A stretch of DNA of 64,000 nt. Source: Kalaharituber pfeilii. Lineage: Eukaryota; Ascomycota; Pezizomycetes; Pezizales; Pezizaceae. Within the stretch, counting starts at the first letter, position 1. Each line of letters opens with the position of its first letter. Below, in pieces: positions 1-11,233 of this stretch. Under the pieces are notes generated by a model that worked only from the letters and a program-made list of their open reading frames with translations, made no database searches and was not told the DNA's origin. The position numbers and the translations under genes were made by a program. Where the stretch lies: the NCBI GenBank assembly GCA_015179045.1, contig WHUZ01000057.1, forward strand, positions 124,001 to 188,000. The letters are read 5' to 3'.

Positions 1-1841
1 TGTTGTCACATCCGGAAAATGCTCAATTTCTTAGTTATGCACAATTTCTTGCTACAGGAGCATACAGTGCTATATTACAGATCTCAAGCTGTTACTACTC
101 ATGTATTGTAATATAGCACTTGTAGTACCATTGCTACCATTCCCACTATTCCATGAGTAGGTAGAGCGTTGCAGTGAGTTAGTATTTGCTAGTAGGTGCT
201 AGAGGAGGTTATTTCATAAGGCAGAGGGGTGAGGCAACTGCAGATGCTGTAGGAGTAGCATTTTCACTTTTTTCTCTTCAAATTCAGAATCAGCACAGTC
301 AATATGGTCTATATTTAATTCACCATACATATTAGAAATATATTCTGTGAGATATGCCTTACATTTTGATGTTGGGGAGGGTGCAAAACCGGCGCCAAGG
401 TGCCCAGCGTTACCGGTGTGCACATCGTTACCCATACGGTACTGGTATAGGCTATGGCAAGGTATTGTTAAATACATAGGTTAAGAGAAATTGAACGAAA
501 AGATAAAAGATAAGGTAAAGTTGAGGGCAGAACAATAACACCCTGAGCCTGGATGTCTGGACTGTCATCGCACTCCTGAATTCCTTGATATTCCGCCGTG
601 AACGCAGAATGATAGCATCCCGAGTGTGATTTTCAGCAATATTATCATATTCTTGAATACGGAGCCACTTGCTACTGGAATTAAGAAGCCTTGAGAAAGT
701 GCATAACCTTGTAGTCGGGTCTAGCAGCACTCGGGTTTAGCCCATGGCTTCCCCCCATCTCTGGCATTTTCAAATATGCAGCCGGCATAGCGGCAATAAT
801 TTCACAGGCACGTAGGAGTGATGCGGGACAATGTCGTCAATTTGAAAATACGTGGGTGTGAAGCGAGCCGATGTGCCGTGAGGCAATGCGAGGCGAGGCG
901 ATCAGAGGTGTGAGGCGAGATATGAGGTAAGGTAGTAGGAGGTGAGAATGTGTGAGCTGAAGCAATACCAGTACCCTGTGAGGCAGCATGAGAAGCATCG
1001 ATCAAATTTTTTTTCCAACGATTTCAATCTATCCTTGCATGAAGCTGAGCATGGGTTGTATGACTACTAGATTGGTGGTTGCTTTTAAATACATACATAT
1101 ATAGCTAGCGTCACACTAGGATGTGAGAAACACAGCTTGCGCAGAAAAACCATAGAAGAAAGCCGAGTGAGAGGAAGATAAAAAGAAGCGGCTGGATAGA
1201 TTAGAATGTCGGCAAAGCCCCTCTAAAAGGCTCAGAGCAGTAGCAAGTATCGTAGCCCAACGGCCCCGGCCAAGGGATGGCCACAACCACTGACAACAAC
1301 CTCCACGGAAAGAGTTTTTGGAGCGACTTCGCAACCACAACAGGATTACTTACGAACCTTACTTGGATCAATAGTTTTCAGTACCCTGATTCTGTTGATC
1401 AAATTTTTATTCAGAAAAATTGTTTTTGTCATGTCAGCCACACATGATGTATCTCCTCTGCATACAACATGACTTACGTACAACCACTTACTGAGTAGTC
1501 AAACACACAACATAAGCTTCTATAGAGGCTCAAGGGGTAGCTACTGAGGAAATTAGTTTGTACTAGTTACTTGACAGGCACCAGGACCTACAATACTACT
1601 ACTGCTACTATCAAACCAATTGATACTATTACATGCTTGCTTACTACTGAACGTTAAATTCTGAACTCAGGAATAGGTAGCTTAACTTGTTAGCTTTTAT
1701 TTGAAATATAGTATATAAGATTTTATATAAAATAGCAATAGTAGCAAAAGCAGAACTTGAGATAAAATATAAGTTAGTATATTTATACTTGAAGAATATT
1801 TAACTATTTATAGATAGTATCTATAAAATGTATTATCGAGT
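1..1841. other. gene-free stretch
   Basis: No reading frame here looks like a real protein. Around 840-960 there is a purine-rich stretch with repeated GAGGCGAG-like words. An LTR-like interval at 1124-1342 (TG...CA) is flanked by GGATG and GGATT, which is too weak to call. Confidence 0.5.
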
Positions 1842-2418
1842 TAGTGAGCGGCACGAGCTAGCTCGAGCCTGGATTGATTATATATTTAATATTGACAAAC
1901 TAAACTAAACTAAGTTAAATTTTCATCTTTCTCACTAGTACCAGCTAAATTGAGCATTTCGAAGTTGTTGGTAGGTAAGAATGAGCTCCAAGTCTCTAAT
2001 TATTACTATATTAAGTATTTACAGTTTATGAAACCTTGCACTAGCTAAGCATTTTAGTGAGCTAGCAAGAAAAACTGTAGCAACACATGCGGAAAAGATG
2101 CACAGGGATTGTATAGTATTGTTCACTCTTATGTCTTATATTCAATGTACAGTATGTGCTCCTAACATCCATCTATTTATAGATATGAGCTGCTAGCAAG
2201 TTGTGCAAGTATTAAGGTTGCTCATTATCATAACACGTATCCACAACTCAGATTCCTCATCACACCTTATACTATAATCTCGGTTCATAGTCTCGGTTCA
2301 TAGTCTCGGTTCATGTGCATTGCATAATCTTCAACAAACACTAGCATGATCTTGGCTCGTTTGAGCTTGAGCTCCAGATCAATCGAGCTCGAGCTGGCTC
2401 GGCTCGTGCCGCTCACTA
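1842..2418. mobile_element. hAT-type MITE, 577 bp
   Basis: The element starts TAGTGAGCGGCACGAGC and ends with its inverse, GCTCGTGCCGCTCACTA. It is flanked by TATCGAGT (1834-1841) and TATAGAGT (2419-2426), an 8-bp target duplication with one mismatch, as expected for hAT transposons. It has no coding capacity. The ends and subterminal sequence match the larger hAT element at 52542-55355, so it is probably a non-autonomous derivative of that family. GAGCTCGAGC-type words are dense near the right end. Confidence 0.85.
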
Positions 2419-2607
2419 TATAGAGTTAAGCCAAATTTTGTAAGAAAAAATATGTTTACTTTTACCAATATATGATATAGATATAAACAAAATAACTCTT
2501 ATATATAAAAGTATATATCTAAACTTCTATAACTCTTATACTAGTAAAAATTAAACTTTACTTTTTTATTATATTTAGTATAAAAAAAAATAATTTATTT
2601 ACTTATA

Positions 2608-2679
2608 CTGTGGTTCACCACTCTCCCGGACACACCACTTTCCCGGACACGTTTGCCACCAAAAGTGCACAACTTCAAC
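2608..2679 (+). repeat. left terminal inverted repeat of pogo element
   Basis: It matches the reverse complement of 7396-7466 with a few differences. It contains two copies of the word TTCCCGGACAC or a close variant, a plausible double transposase-binding site. Confidence 0.9.
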
Positions 2680-3562
2680 GACCAACATCTCAACAACTAC
2701 AGCACCCCTGTAGGTCCAGCCATGTCTCATGATAGTAAAGGGGTCAAAGATATGGTTTATAGTCTAATCTAGTGATATGCACTGGTGAGTAGGTACATAG
2801 AGGTCTATAAATTTGCAGGATTTCAGCTCGCTTATAGGTCAACATCACAATTCCACATATTCATCTTCATATCTTCCAATGTGTAACAATCCAACCCGGA
2901 CCCCTCGCCCAAGACCCTCCAGCTCCGGTCCTATACTGGCAACCAACATACTACTCGCCAGTACTCGTACACGTGCAGCTGACCCTGACACCCTTGCAAT
3001 TCGCCGCACTCCTTCTAGCACTCCGATATATAACCCTGCACCTGTGAGCACGCTTAAGCGACATGGCCGCCAGCATCCCGGTCATTGCTTAACAACCCGA
3101 ATAACAACGTGACCCAACGAGAGGGTAATACGATGCGTAGCGGAAGAATAAGGATAGCGGGGCAAGCGCTATAGAGGAAAGATAATGGTGCAAACGGCGG
3201 CAGCAATGGAGTGGAGGCACGGAGGAAGGCAACGAGGAGAGGAGTTGAGCGACTCTATGGTATTAAGTGGGTGCGGGTTTCCGCAGACTATATACACAGA
3301 AAGCGAGACGACTATACCCAAATGGTAGCCGTAGATATAGGCAACAAACTTGTACAGTTTCGTAAAGAAAAGACGAAGTAACACAAGCTGTATGCGAGTT
3401 CGAAACAAATCCCAGCTGAATGTGATATCCGAAGTAATTCCGTAAATAAATGAAAGAATTACAATATCCGAGATAACCATAGCAACCATCCATGTAAACG
3501 ACATGTGAAACGAAGATAAGAAAGAATTAAGCCAATAAAACATTAACAGAACGTGTATGTCG

Positions 3563-4185
3563 TGATAATAGAAGGCGGGATCAGACTGTCCGTTTTGACA
3601 CCGAACCGAAGAACCTACCAGAACCTGCTAGAAGAACCCGGATCCCCAGAACCCGCCGGAAAGCCGCAGAACCCGCCGGAAAGCCATAAAACCTGCCGGA
3701 AGCTATAGAACCTGCCGGAAAGCCGTGGAATCTGCTGGAAACAGGTATCGCCGAGCTTATTCCCGGATATTCTGGACGCTTCTACCTGCTTCCAGTCATT
3801 CCTTGGTCATCCATGTACTTCCTGTCGTTTCCTTTGTTTTCCATGTACTTCTAGTCGCTTCTCGGTTTTTCATGTACTTCGTTTGTTTGCTTGTTTGCTT
3901 GTTTGCTTGTTTGCTTGTTTGCTTGTTTGCTTGTTTGCTTGTTTGCCTGGATTTTCCACTGAGGGTTTTCTATAAAGAGGCCCTCCTCCCTCCTCCCTCT
4001 TGCTTCTCCACGCAACAACTTGTTTCCTACCCAAGTTGTGTATTTAGCCTTTTAATACATCTACCTCTCGATACCTCATAGTTCCGACCGCCTCTGCCTC
4101 CGCCTCCACTGTGACATCGCCTCGGCGCCCGCCGCCCACCCCGTACCCAGATCCTGTACCTTGACCCGGACCCGTTCATCACACA
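3563..4185 (+). mobile_element. probable solo LTR inserted at the transposase start
   Basis: The segment runs TG...CA and is flanked by ATGTC at 3557-3561 (plus one extra G) and at 4186-4190. Its length (623 bp) and layout match the solo LTR at 20687-21317: a TATAAA-like box before a C/T-rich leader, then a CAACAACTTGT-like word. It contains tandem GAACCCGCCGGAAAGCC repeats near 3600-3725. The second ATGTC supplies the start codon of the transposase. Confidence 0.65.
3881..3947 (+). repeat. TTTGCTTG tandem repeat
   Basis: About eight uninterrupted copies of an 8-bp unit (GTTTGCTT) lie inside the solo LTR, upstream of its TATA-like box. Confidence 0.9.
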
Positions 4186-6024
4186 ATGTCTGATGAAACT
4201 GCTATCCAGGCTGCTCTCCGTGAGTATCGCCGTGGTCCTCATGCCAAAGGCAACCTGCGGCGTGCTGCATACCTTCATGGTATCGCAAAATCTACCCTTC
4301 ACGATCGAGTACATGGTAAGCGACCTCGAAACAAATGCCACACTAACGATATGCTACTATCACCTAAGCAAGTGAAGGTAGTGAAGGATTGGATTATTAG
4401 GAAGGACAAATGGGGATTTGCAGTTAATGCTAGCTATGTACGAGAGGTTGTAGTAGCAATTACAAGAAAAGTGCCTGGGAGAAATTGGGTTACCCAGTTC
4501 ATAGCTAGAGAATCTGATCTAGAATCTATTTTCTACAAAGCAAGGAACAAAGAGCGCCAGTTTTCTACCAGCTACGAGATTTTCAAAAGCTTCTTCGATC
4601 TGGTATGTACCTTAATACTATTTAGACTTGCATGGGCTAACTTCAAGCAGTTTGATGAAGCTCGATGTGACTTTGCTATTGACGAAAAAAACATATACAA
4701 TATGGATGAGAAAGGAGTTCTATTAGGTGTAGCAGCTAATAGTAAGATCATACGATTTACTGGCAATAGAAAAGGAGGTGGACGAAGTCAAGGTATGTCA
4801 AATATAAGTCATAGTGACATCATACTAATTATACTTCCTATTTGAGTAGATGGCAACCGAGAACTTGTTACAATTCTGGATTGCATATGCGGTATTGGTG
4901 ATGCCTTGCCACCATTGATCATCTACAAAGGAGCTGCATTAAACGTTGGTTGGATGAGAGGTGTTGAAGCTACAAGAGCTGCATTCTTCGCACATTCTTC
5001 ATCAGGATATACCAATGATAATCTAACCTATGAATGGCTTGTTAAAGTATTTGATCCAGCTACGAGGGACCGAGCTGCTGGCAAGTATCGTCTGCTAATT
5101 GTCGATAATCACCATTCACATGTTACATATCGCTTCCTCAAGTATTGCTACGATAATTGTATCCTAGCATTGTGTTTGCCACCTCATACTACGCATGCAC
5201 TTCAGCCGCTAGATGTTGGTGTTTTTGGTGCGTTGAGTACCTACTATAAACAGGAAGTCCAAAGAGTATACAACATGGGTGAAGGACGAATCAGCATCAA
5301 TAAAGAGTCCTTCTATACGATCTTGAAAGCAGCTAGAGATAAAGCCTACACTCGCCACACGCTTAAAAATTCCTTCCGAGCAACTGGACTTATCCCCTTT
5401 AATCCTAACAAGGTTTACCATGAATACAACCTCTCTCCGCCTCAGAAAGCATCTACTCCTCCACCAATCACGATTCCTACTCCTGCTACACCAAAGACGC
5501 CACGAACACTACGCAGATATACCACGCAGACTCTCCAAGGTCCGGAGATATTCTCGCAAGCTACAGAGTCAGCACTGAAAGATTTTAGCCATGCAGCTGA
5601 AATTGCTATGGCGGAGCGTGACATAGCTCAAATTGAGGTGCAGCGTCTTAGATCTTTGTTGAAGGATAAGCCCAAGTCTGATCGCCGTAAACTAAAGGTC
5701 ACGGCAGTGCTTATCAGCAGCATTGAGGCACTAGAGGCTGTCAAGGCTCGTGAGGAGGAGGCAGCAGCAAAGGCAGCTAAACGGGGTAAAAAGCACAAAC
5801 GAGATGAGCTCACTGGCTCTGAGGAGGATCAGGAGGATGAAGACAGACCACAGGAAGCTGAGCAGGATGGGCAGGAGGAGCCTGAGGGGCAGGAGGAGCC
5901 GGAGGGGCAGGACGAGACAGAGAATGAGGAGCAGGGGCAGGATAGGGAGGAGGCTGAAGATGAGCAAAATGACTCAAGTGATACTGAAAGTGTCGGGTCT
6001 GTTATTCATGTTAGAAGGGCATAG
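4186..6024 (+). CDS. Fot1/pogo-family transposase
   Basis: Predicted DDE transposase that cuts and pastes the surrounding TA-flanked element. The N-terminus (MSDETAIQAALREY...) is a pogo-type helix-turn-helix followed by a CENP-B-like DNA-binding region. The catalytic domain has NMDEKG (first Asp), IVDNHHSH (second Asp) and QPLDVGVF (third Asp), with 35 residues between the last two. The C-terminal tail is Glu/Gln-rich with GQEEPE repeats. An intron at 4793-4849 (GTATGT...GAGTAG) is needed to continue the frame. A second 48-bp in-frame intron (GTATGT...AAGCAG) is likely near 4600-4650. Joining only the first gives 593 aa, removing both 577 aa. No internal stop is seen, so the protein may be intact, but its own promoter has been displaced by the LTR. 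Confidence 0.9.
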
Positions 6025-6116
6025 ATGTGTGAGATTAGCTTAAGTAGTTTCTCCTGTTATACTCAGAATGTTGTAGTTCCTCGTGGTTGTTGAGATGTTG
6101 GTCGTTGAAGCTGTGC

Positions 6117-7252
6117 TAGCCAGAAACATCGCAACCTACGGGAGCTGGGCCTGGCTCAGACATGCGAAAGGGGCTCCGCCGGGAAAGAAGTTAAGGGAGC
6201 TAGAGAAATGGCAGTACACGGTAGCGAGAAACATCACCGGGGCACCATGGGGAACCAGGAGAACAATAGTCGAGGGGATCGTCAACCTAGAGTCGATAGA
6301 AACTTTCGTAGCAGGAGAAGGAGAGAGAGTAGAAGCCAGAACACTGAGATTCCCACACGAACCGATCCTTCGCCCGGACATGGACTCTGCTTACTTGAGA
6401 GGAGATCTAAGGCACCGGAATCCGCTACCGCTACACACGTTCCCCACACAACCGAGCGACCTGAGCAGGGACGAATGGGAAGCTATCATAGAAAGAGAGA
6501 CAGACGAAGGATGGGAAGGGGTGTATACGGACGGGAGCAGGATAGAGGACACAACGGGAGCGGGAGTATACCATCGATCCACTGCACAGTCTTACTACCT
6601 GGGGAAGAGAAGCACGGTAAACGATGGAGAGCTCATAGCGATAAGCAAAGCCCTACAAGTGCCAGGCGAGCTGATGGTAATCACCGACTCACAGACGGCG
6701 ATCGCAAAACTACAAAAGATAGCGAGAGGCGACCCCACACCCGACGGAGCCGCCAGCGAGGTGAGGAGACGTTGGGAAGAAAGGGCAGCCAGGGGTGATC
6801 TAGACCTTGCGATCATGTGGGTCAAGAGCCATAAAGGAATACAAGGCAACACGGGGGCTGACCAAGCGGCGAAAGTTGGCACTGCCTTGCGAAGCCAAGA
6901 CGAGATAGTGACAGAGCCAGGAATAAGACAAGAATACAAAGCATCCAGAGCTGCCGAAAGGAACCAAGCCGGACTGAACTACCGCCCACTCCAAAAGGTC
7001 GACAAACGCCGGTATCTGGCCACAATGGCAGGGATATTGGGCAATAAGGGACTGAAGGAATGGAGATTCAGGATTGGAAAGGCCACCTCCCCGGAGTGCA
7101 GATGGTGCGGCGAAGCGCCGGAGACCTGGGATCACATAAAGAGTAGCTGCTCGGCATGGAACAGGAAAACCGCAAGAGGAGCAGACGTGATAAGACAGTT
7201 AGATAAGGACACAAACATGGCGGAAATATTGGAATGGGCGGGGGAGGAATAG
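6117..7252 (+). CDS. LINE ORF2 C-terminal fragment: RNase H plus zinc knuckle
   Basis: Partial ORF2 protein of a Tad-like non-LTR retrotransposon. RNase H residues are visible as YTDGSR (Asp), NDGELIAISKAL (Glu), VITDSQTA (Asp) and NTGADQAAK (Asp). The end carries the C-x2-C-x4-H type knuckle ECRWCGEAPETWDH. Polymerase motifs are missing because of 5' truncation, so it cannot be autonomous. This is the cleanest copy of a protein that recurs in fragments at 11.2, 11.8-14.8, 13-14 and 60 kb. The frame reads open from upstream only by chance. Confidence 0.85.
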
Positions 7253-7395
7253 GACGGTTCAATTTTTCTTTACTCTTTCATTATCGATTTTTCTTTACTC
7301 TTTCATTATCATTTTTCCATCATACCACTGTAACTAAACATCGCCATAGCCCATAGGGCGGCATGCGATTAATGAAATAAAAAAAAAAAAAAAAA
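6117..7395 (+). mobile_element. 5'-truncated Tad-like LINE (tail family A)
   Basis: The insertion is flanked by a perfect 13-bp duplication GTTGAAGCTGTGC (6104-6116 and 7396-7408) and ends in poly-A. Just before the poly-A lies the family-A signature CGCCATAGCCC, then GGGCGGCATGCG, which can form a short hairpin. The reading frame 6117-7252 is open and covers the end of the reverse-transcriptase region, an RNase H domain and a C-terminal zinc knuckle. Confidence 0.92.
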
Positions 7396-7466
7396 GTTGA
7401 AGCTGTGCACTTTTGGTGGCAAACGTGTCCGGGAAGTGGTGTGTCCGGGAAAGTGGTGAACCACAG
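7396..7466 (-). repeat. right terminal inverted repeat of pogo element
   Basis: Partner of 2608-2679. Its inner edge (GTTGAAGCTGTGC, 7396-7408) is also the second copy of the LINE target-site duplication, so the LINE entered exactly at the inner border of this repeat. Confidence 0.9.
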
Positions 7467-7759
7467 TATTAAAGAAATAATTACTAACTTTAAAGCTACT
7501 TTTATTATAAGTAATAAGTTTCTTATAGTAAATAAAGTAGAACTATAATTTATAACTTTTATAATAGTAGTTTATAAGATAATAGTAATTATAAAGTTTA
7601 AAAATATTTAGAAAAAGTTAAAAGTAAATAATAAACTAAATATAAAAATTATTAGAGCTTATCAACTATTAAAATAAGAAAAAAAAAAAAGAAATAAGTA
7701 ATATTATTATTATTTATTTAGAAAAAAATTAAAAAAAATTGTATATTAAATTTCTAAAC

Positions 7760-8228
7760 CCTCCCAGCACTTCCAGGTGGCCACATCGCCATTCTCCTTC
7801 TTTCTCTTGCTCGCCGCGTTCGCACACCACATGTTCTGCACTCCATACCTCCCCACAAGTGCACCGCACTTCCTAGCCGCTAATGTGCCTCCTCCACATA
7901 ATCCACGTTTCCCCGTCTACAGCCAGGTGCATGTAGTTTGTGAGTATCCTCCTACCCCACTTCATGATCTTTCCCATCCCAAAGCCACTCGTTTTCTCTC
8001 CTCCTTTTTCTTTTGGATTACATTCTGGCGTAACTTATCTTTGGTGGGGTGACTATCATACCCCAGGTCAGCGGCTTCATCCCTCGCCGTCTCATTCACC
8101 TTCTCATTCCCCTTAATCCCAACATGTGCCCTCACCCATGCCAGCCTCATGGCTCCGGGATCTCGTAGCCTCTGCCTCCTTTCAGCAATCAGCTGTATGA
8201 CATTTGTTCGCCATCGGTACAGATTCAA
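7760..8228 (-). pseudogene. LINE RNase H fragment (different family)
   Basis: The minus strand encodes WVRAHVGIKGNEKVNETA, the C-terminal RNase H signature of a LINE ORF2, open over about 88 residues. It is more diverged from the family-A proteins and resembles the fragment at 60985-61200. It lacks polymerase and knuckle regions. A neighbouring frame at 8232-8459 (+, 75 aa) is unrecognised. Confidence 0.65.
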
Positions 8229-8479
8229 CCTGTGGATACCACCTCAGCATCTGATTCATTGCATCCACCAAAGGAACAATCAGGACTGCCACAAACTCCT
8301 CAGCTAAATTCGGAAACCAATGATGTCGAGGCCATTATTCGGGACTTAAGTTCTGCAAAAGCTGCTTTCGAAGGAAAGCAATCGGAAGACACCAAGAGGC
8401 ATATGGAATGTATACACTCGATCCTCAAGGGGGTGCAGAAGTACGCACCAATACAGTAGTCGATATAGCAATACAACAT

Positions 8480-8956
8480 CATCCCGGCCTCCTCCTCCTT
8501 CTTGATGCTCGCTGTGAGGGTCCTCTTCGCCTCCCTCCTTGCAGCTGTTCTCCACGATGGGGCGCTGAGCATGTGGTGTTCAGGTGCGCTGAGCTGGAGC
8601 CGCCACAGAAGAAGGATTTTTTTTTTTTTTTTTTAATATCACGTGACCCCGCATGCAGCTGTTCGCCAAGGCAGGGCACAGAAGAAGGATAACGATAGGG
8701 CGCAAGTCACCTGGCAGTGGCGGGAAGACTTGGAAGAGAAAGGGAGGAGGGGGGAGGCGGTGGAGGGCAACCCGGTACCGGTGGAGGTATGGTTCGCCGG
8801 TCTCGAGCTGGGTTAGCCGGATGTCGGAGGGTACGTAGGATAGTTAGGTAACTGCTGCAACCTTGCCCGAATATGTGTCCGTGCCATATCATAGGCTGGA
8901 AGCCTGTATGCGGGCTTACGTGACCACAAAAAAGAAAAAAAAGAAAAAAAGGTTGA
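8480..8956 (+). pseudogene. LINE 3' fragment ending in an A-rich tail
   Basis: The plus strand holds a C-terminal ORF2-like stretch (GAEHVVFRCAEL, reminiscent of the LINE zinc-knuckle region), stop codons, then a tail-family-B-like end (GCGGGCTTACGTGA) and an A-rich run to 8956. It is interrupted by a 59-bp insertion at 8618-8676. Confidence 0.5.
8618..8676 (-). mobile_element. 59-bp retrotransposed LINE tail, family B
   Basis: Poly-T followed by the reverse complement of the family-B end (ATCACGTGACCCCGC). Flanked by a perfect 14-bp duplication CACAGAAGAAGGAT (8604-8617 and 8677-8690). Confidence 0.88.
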
Positions 8957-8986
8957 ACAGGGGTCCTTAGTTCTACCCATCTCCAC

Positions 8987-9245
8987 TAGTGAGCGGCACG
9001 AGCCGTGCCAGCTCACTAAAATGCTTAGCCAGTGCAAGGTTTCATAAACTGTAAATACCTAATATAGTAATAATTAGAGACTTGGAGCTCATTCTGACCT
9101 ACCAACAACTTCGAAATGCTCAATTTAGCTGATAGTAGTGAGAAAGATGAAAATTTAGCTTAGTTTAGTTTAGTTTGTTTATATAATCAATTTAGGCTCG
9201 AGCTCACCCTCCAGCTCGGCTCGAGCTAGCTCGTGCCGCTCACTA
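8987..9245. mobile_element. hAT-type MITE, 259 bp
   Basis: Same TAGTGAGCGGCACGAGC...CACTA ends and interior as the 1842-2418 element, in opposite orientation and shorter. A clean 8-bp duplication is not visible; TCTCCAC occurs on both sides but offset. Confidence 0.75.
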
Positions 9246-9940
9246 AGATTCTCCACGGCGGTTGTGGTTACCTCCATCGCTGGAGACCACGGCATTCCAC
9301 TTCAGCCAAAGCATACGTCAGTTCGATACTCCGGAACTCTTAACACTCTTTACCAGCGCCTGGCCCCTAGCACAAAATAGTCGCCGCAACACCGGCAGCC
9401 CCATTTCTAGCAGCGTCGGCAGAGGGAGACGTGGTCTAGGAGGTACGGATTGTGGGATACAGTTATGATCCGACATGGCGGAGATGAGAGGCTACAGCTG
9501 CAAGTCTGCTCGTTTCAACTGGAAAATCTGGGCTAGTTTCCTTTTCATCCCACTGCAGATGAGCTGCTATCACAAACTTGCAGTTGTTAGGCACTGTCGC
9601 CTGGCATATACAGGTGCTCTGTATGATGGCTGGTAGGGGAACTGTGGCAATATTGGATACACAATGGAGCTAGCCGACGCGTTGATATCATGGCCATCCC
9701 CGCAGACACTTTGATTACTGGTGCTGAAACAAGAGTAAAATGCGAAGTTGGCAGCGGAATGACCCACTTGGCCTTTTGCTGACCCTCTTCCCCGTGTGTG
9801 GTTTAATGGCCAACGTCACTTTCAATGGCCGACGTCGCTTTTCTAACTTAAATACCAGCAAGCCAAAGACCTATCCCAAGCGATATAATAAATCCGGTCA
9901 AAGTAAACAAAGATATACACTCTAGCCCAACTGTTCGCAA
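9246..9940. other. gene-free stretch upstream of 9941 gene
   Basis: No convincing coding frame, LTR or tail signature. It may hold the promoter and leader of the gene that starts at 9941. Confidence 0.4.
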
Positions 9941-10675
9941 ATGAGAATCGGCAGTATCGATTATCCAGCGACATGGATCCCCCAGTCTTACAGATTCCAG
10001 TGGAGTTTTTTTTTAGCTAACGCCATTCCAGGCGAGCAATATGACTTGTTCACTATTAATCATATGCTTGCCGACGCCTTTGGCCCAAGGTTCGGTCAGA
10101 ACTGGCAAGACCAATGGCTCGGAGTTCTGAAATTCATCTCAGAAACTGTCCTAGCGATAATTTACGATAATCCTCCTGCTCCCCTCCTCAGGATCCTAGA
10201 CGAAGAGGTGAGTCACCCATGGCCAGACATACAACCTGTGCATGATTGTACCATGGTCCGCATTTTAACTGACTACGCTGCCTATCAATACTGGGTACAA
10301 GAAAGCGAAGAGGACACAGCTGGTGCCCAGGCCTCGATGCAATACTACCCCCAGCAGGGTCAGGTACAGGATGTGGTTTTTGAGGATGAGTGGCGTGGAA
10401 AGCGATGGTCGAGGATAGCTGACGAGGTAGGCGCCGGATTTTTGTACGCTATCGCATGCTCAAGAGACATTAACCGTTGGGCACACGAAAAATCCGAAAG
10501 GCTGTCGGATCACGAATTAGATTTGGTCCTTGCTTGGATCAAGACCAAGCCGCAATTGCTAGATTATTGTTTGGATTTGACGGGACTGATGGCTAGGATG
10601 TTGAGAGGTCACAAGCCTGAGTATAGCGCCTTTGAAGTAGCAGTTTTGGTACAAAGGCCATTAACAGATTCTTGA
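9941..10675 (+). CDS. hypothetical protein, 244 aa
   Basis: An uninterrupted ATG-to-TGA frame with a natural-looking soluble, acidic, Trp-rich composition. I do not recognise the family. It has no signal peptide, no obvious membrane segment and no cysteine cluster. Visible landmarks are WIPQSYRFQW near the N-terminus, an acidic patch around residues 124-130 (ESEEDTAG), and a helical C-terminal half (DHELDLVLAWIKTKPQLLDY). An in-frame intron is not excluded. It is the longest frame in the first 31 kb not attributable to a transposon, so it is a plausible cellular gene or an unknown transposon accessory. Confidence 0.55.
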   Translation: MRIGSIDYPATWIPQSYRFQWSFFLANAIPGEQYDLFTINHMLADAFGPRFGQNWQDQWLGVLKFISETVLAIIYDNPPAPLLRILDEEVSHPWPDIQPVHDCTMVRILTDYAAYQYWVQESEEDTAGAQASMQYYPQQGQVQDVVFEDEWRGKRWSRIADEVGAGFLYAIACSRDINRWAHEKSERLSDHELDLVLAWIKTKPQLLDYCLDLTGLMARMLRGHKPEYSAFEVAVLVQRPLTDS

Positions 10676-10925
10676 GGGTCTAGGACGAGCAGTGGGGTTT
10701 TTGTTTCCCTTTGTCTATCTTGATCAGAACCCTATTCAGGTCATTCATTTCTAGCCGAACTCACTTGTGACTCATGGAAGGGACCTTGACGCCTTACAGA
10801 GCTGGCGAAGGCATACATCTTTCTTTACTGTAGCGTCTATCCTTAGGTCATGATTTGCATTATTTTAGCATCGCGTTGTCTAAGTAGCGTTGTTTTCAAA
10901 AGTAGTATCCCTGAAGACGTCTTCA

Positions 10926-11233
10926 CTTGTATATCGCCTTGATCATGTCTTCACACTTTCGAAGCACCTCCTCGTCTTTCATTCCTTCGGGGATCGCTTC
11001 TACTTCCCATCTCCTTTCCATAATGCTCACTTCCCCGTCTACCGCGAGCTTCCTCATCCGAAACATGGGCTTGTTGTTTGCCTTCTCCCAGTCTTGTCTT
11101 GCCCATTCGAAGAGGTCTACGGCTTTCCTCTTCTCCTCCTCCCATTCTTTCCCCGTTGCCACTACTTGTTTCTTGTGTTGCAACGTGATTGTCACTTTCC
11201 TTAGCTTACTACCTCCCACCACCTGCCACCCTT
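10926..11233 (-). pseudogene. charged protein fragment, unrecognised
   Basis: The minus strand encodes about 100 residues rich in Lys, Glu and Trp (FEWARQDWEKANNKP and MERRWEVEAIPEGMKDEE), ending at a TGA at 10923. It is cut on its N-terminal side by the LINE inserted at 11234. It may be the C-terminus of a retroelement ORF1; no homology can be named. Confidence 0.4.

Larger units (their letters stand above)
2608..7466 (+). mobile_element. Fot1/pogo-like (Tc1-mariner) DNA transposon with nested insertions
   Basis: About 72-bp terminal inverted repeats start CTGTGGTTCACCACT and are flanked by TA on both sides (2606-2607 and 7467-7468), the duplication typical of Tc1-mariner. The element holds a DD35D-type transposase (4186-6024). 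It has been hit by a solo LTR (3563-4185) and a truncated LINE (6117-7395). Without the LINE and its duplication it is about 3.57 kb. The 2680-3556 part before the LTR contains no recognisable gene. Confidence 0.92.

Noticed and set aside
1124..1342. Possible solo LTR (TG...CA with GGATG/GGATT flanks)
   Set aside because: Duplication mismatched at one of five bases and no TATA box or mirrored ends; could be chance.
2813..3543. Frames on both strands between the pogo left end and the LTR
   Set aside because: One is Ser/Pro-rich, the other hydrophobic and out of context; no homology or start context.
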